Shown here piece by piece: positions 62,298 to 63,499 of a stretch of 63,499 nt of DNA. This DNA comes from Chitinophagales bacterium (lineage in GTDB: Bacteria; Bacteroidota; Bacteroidia; Chitinophagales; UBA10324). Positions within the stretch are counted from its first letter, which is position 1. Every line of letters begins with the position of its first letter. The stretch lies in contig JANWXQ010000039.1 in assembly GCA_025057275.1 (NCBI GenBank), positions 1-63,499 on the forward strand. Direction: 5' to 3'. Position numbers and translations under genes: made by a program. A model generated the notes under the pieces. The model was not told the origin of the DNA. It ran no database searches and saw nothing but the letters and a program-made list of their open reading frames with translations.

Positions 62298-62960
62298 CTA
62301 TTCCGTAAAATGATAACTGAAACCCATTTGCAACCCCGGACGGAGCGAATTGAAACTCAAACCCCAGGAACTGCTTACCACACGGTCGTCATCATCTGGA
62401 TCAAGTTCTGCCTCCGACACATAACCCAAAAAACCAAATGTGGCTTCCAGACTGATGTTATGTGACGGGAAAAATGCCAGTCCCGGCGTCAGACCTACGC
62501 CGATTTGCCTGATGCGACTGGTAATGTCCGTAGAGTTTGAGATCTTTTCTTTGTTATTCCCGGTTCCTATTTCCATTCCCAGTGTTCCGATAAAGCCCAC
62601 CCGTTCGGAAAACATCAGAAAGTAGCGGGCATAAGGCGATGCGCTAAATAAGCTCGTTATTTCCGTTAACTCCTCGTCCGGGTCATAGTAGGATTCGCTC
62701 GTCAAGCTGAAATGCGAAAATCCGGCTTGCAGGCCAAGCGCCAGCTTGTCGGTAACAAAGTATCCGGCATTGGCAAGCACCGACCATTCAAACGAATTGC
62801 CCACATCGTAGGTTACTCCCCCGATTTTTTCCTTTACGTTCGACGACATCAGGCTCAGTCCCCCGCCCACGTAATAATCCCCGGCCTTCATTTGTCCATA
62901 ACTGTTGCAGGCAAACAGCACCAATGCCGTTGCCACAAGCGAAAAAATTCTGGTTTTCAT
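62298..62960 (-). CDS. Small outer-membrane beta-barrel protein
   Basis: A 220-residue protein. The ATG at 62960 gives MKTRIFSLVATALVLFACNS with a signal peptidase site near YGQ; the longer frame (six codons more) is less likely. The mature part is a series of amphipathic strands (YYVGGGLSLMSS, WSVLANAGYFVTDKLALGLQ, YARYFLMFSERVGFIGTLGM) ending in an aromatic strand (LQMGFSYHFTE), the usual 8-strand OmpA/OmpW-like barrel of Bacteroidota 'outer membrane beta-barrel' proteins. No ligand is suggested. The minus-strand upstream region has TATCTTGT, only a poor -7 match. Confidence 0.85.
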   Translation of the reverse strand: MKTRIFSLVATALVLFACNSYGQMKAGDYYVGGGLSLMSSNVKEKIGGVTYDVGNSFEWSVLANAGYFVTDKLALGLQAGFSHFSLTSESYYDPDEELTEITSLFSASPYARYFLMFSERVGFIGTLGMEIGTGNNKEKISNSTDITSRIRQIGVGLTPGLAFFPSHNISLEATFGFLGYVSEAELDPDDDDRVVSSSWGLSFNSLRPGLQMGFSYHFTE

Positions 62961-63413
62961 ACCCGTGCATTTTTCCACAAGATAACCCAGACTATTTAGC
63001 CGCTCATCCGGCTTTAGGGAACTGTGGATAACTTCATGCCACCGGCCGGAAATATGGCTGCTTTCACTTTTGCCTTGCCGGCAGAAAAAACAACCATGCA
63101 GCTTTTTATTCGGAATACACCGGCAGCGGCCGCCTTACTTCTGCTACCTCGTCAGTTCCGTGCGGCTTCCCGCCTTCCGGTTCCGGATAAAGAATGGCTG
63201 CTTCACAAATTGCCGCTCGCCCGGAAAATACGCCGGCTCCGTCTCCGCATCGGAAAAGGGCTAAACCCCCTGCAGCGATAAAAACGCCCCCTGCAGGCCT
63301 GAAAACCGGCCAGTTCCCGGCAAGCCCGGCCACCGCGCCGGCACACAGGGCAAAGGAGAAAAAAATTAAAATCTTCTGTAATAAGTAAGCCGCTGCTGCG
63401 TTACTATATATAA
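62961..63413. other. 453-base region without a convincing gene
   Basis: Neither strand holds a reading frame with a family signature, signal peptide or codon pattern like the neighbours. The left part is mixed, the middle GC-rich and the right ~60 bases AT-rich (AAAAAAATTAAAATC, TTACTATATATAA), suggesting a promoter region for the gene at the right edge. A 10-base direct repeat lies inside it. Confidence 0.6.
63266..63296. repeat. Direct repeat CCCCCTGCAG, 21-base period
   Basis: CCCCCTGCAG occurs at 63266-63275 and 63287-63296, exactly 21 bases apart, about two helical turns. Such a pair could be an operator, but a chance repeat cannot be excluded. Confidence 0.3.
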
Positions 63414-63499
63414 ATGACTTCTGCAATGAAACAAACCATCATGTCGTGCCTTTTACGGCCGGATTCGGGCCGCCCGATCCCGAAACAAACGCTCACAGC
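63414..63499 (+). CDS. Possible 5' end of a gene cut by the window edge
   Basis: An ATG at 63414 (second in-frame ATG at 63426) opens a frame without stops to the window end (MTSAMKQTIMSCLLRPDSGR...). It follows an AT-rich stretch that could be a promoter. Only 28 codons are visible, with no recognisable family, so the call is weak. Confidence 0.25.
   Translation, partial: MTSAMKQTIMSCLLRPDSGRPIPKQTLT

Noticed and set aside
63106-63426. 106-codon minus-strand frame near the right edge
   Set aside because: Ala/Gly-rich translation with no domain; start region overlaps AT-rich sequence with no promoter in that direction.

Overview
The window is chromosomal DNA from a member of the Bacteroidota, most likely a Chitinophagales/Saprospirales-type environmental bacterium. 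Evidence for this includes type IX secretion C-terminal sorting domains on four proteins, Bacteroidota-specific families (BatA/VWA, DUF4199, 'putative porin', PafA phosphatase, carboxypeptidase-like plus plug plus barrel receptors), the archaeal/eukaryal-type ProS, a fused E1 alpha/beta dehydrogenase and TAnnTTTG -7 promoter boxes. No phage, transposon, CRISPR array or rRNA was seen. The single RNA gene is a tRNA-Pro(GGG). Genes are tightly packed, and several convergent pairs overlap or nearly touch.

Layout. 1-11.7 kb: the 3' part of a BNR/VPS10 repeat protein, a Tat-exported Ntn asparaginase, a proS/amino-acid permease pair, a Tyr/Trp-rich lipoprotein, a FadL-type porin and a UbiD-family decarboxylase. 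11.8-16.3 kb: a probable heme-acquisition operon, in which a TonB receptor lies between two homologous HmuY-like proteins, one with a type IX sorting domain and one a lipoprotein. 16.3-25.5 kb: PafA phosphatase, a nif3/zinc-ribbon pair divergent from lpxK-punA-porin, and a two-gene unit of unknown function. 25.5-34.9 kb: ruvB, tRNA-Pro, a large outer-membrane receptor, then BatA / dihydroorotase-like / DUF4199 / glycosyltransferase / miaE. 34.9-43.7 kb: divergent cyanophycin synthetase and cyanophycinase, queG, a sigma factor translationally overlapping a membrane-anchored barrel protein, and a fused 2-oxoacid dehydrogenase E1. 43.9-54.4 kb: DUF1573 protein, a type IX cargo protein, ABC permease, dnaB, AI-2E transporter, lepA, DUF3467 and a CrtD-like desaturase. 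54.4-63.5 kb: two large type IX cargo proteins, isocitrate dehydrogenase, an SbtA-like permease, a small barrel protein and a gene-poor end.

Most biologically interesting: the HmuY-receptor-HmuY operon; the cphA/cphB pair, which implies a nitrogen-storage polymer; a dihydroorotase homologue whose metal and catalytic residues are replaced; the sigma/barrel pair; and a recurrent arrangement in which the -7 box ends only 4-8 bases before the start codon (lepA, cphB, the 26836 receptor, the 25457 gene, the 46616 permease, the UbiD gene), which points to leaderless mRNAs. All functional assignments come from reading the sequence and from family knowledge; no database search was run.
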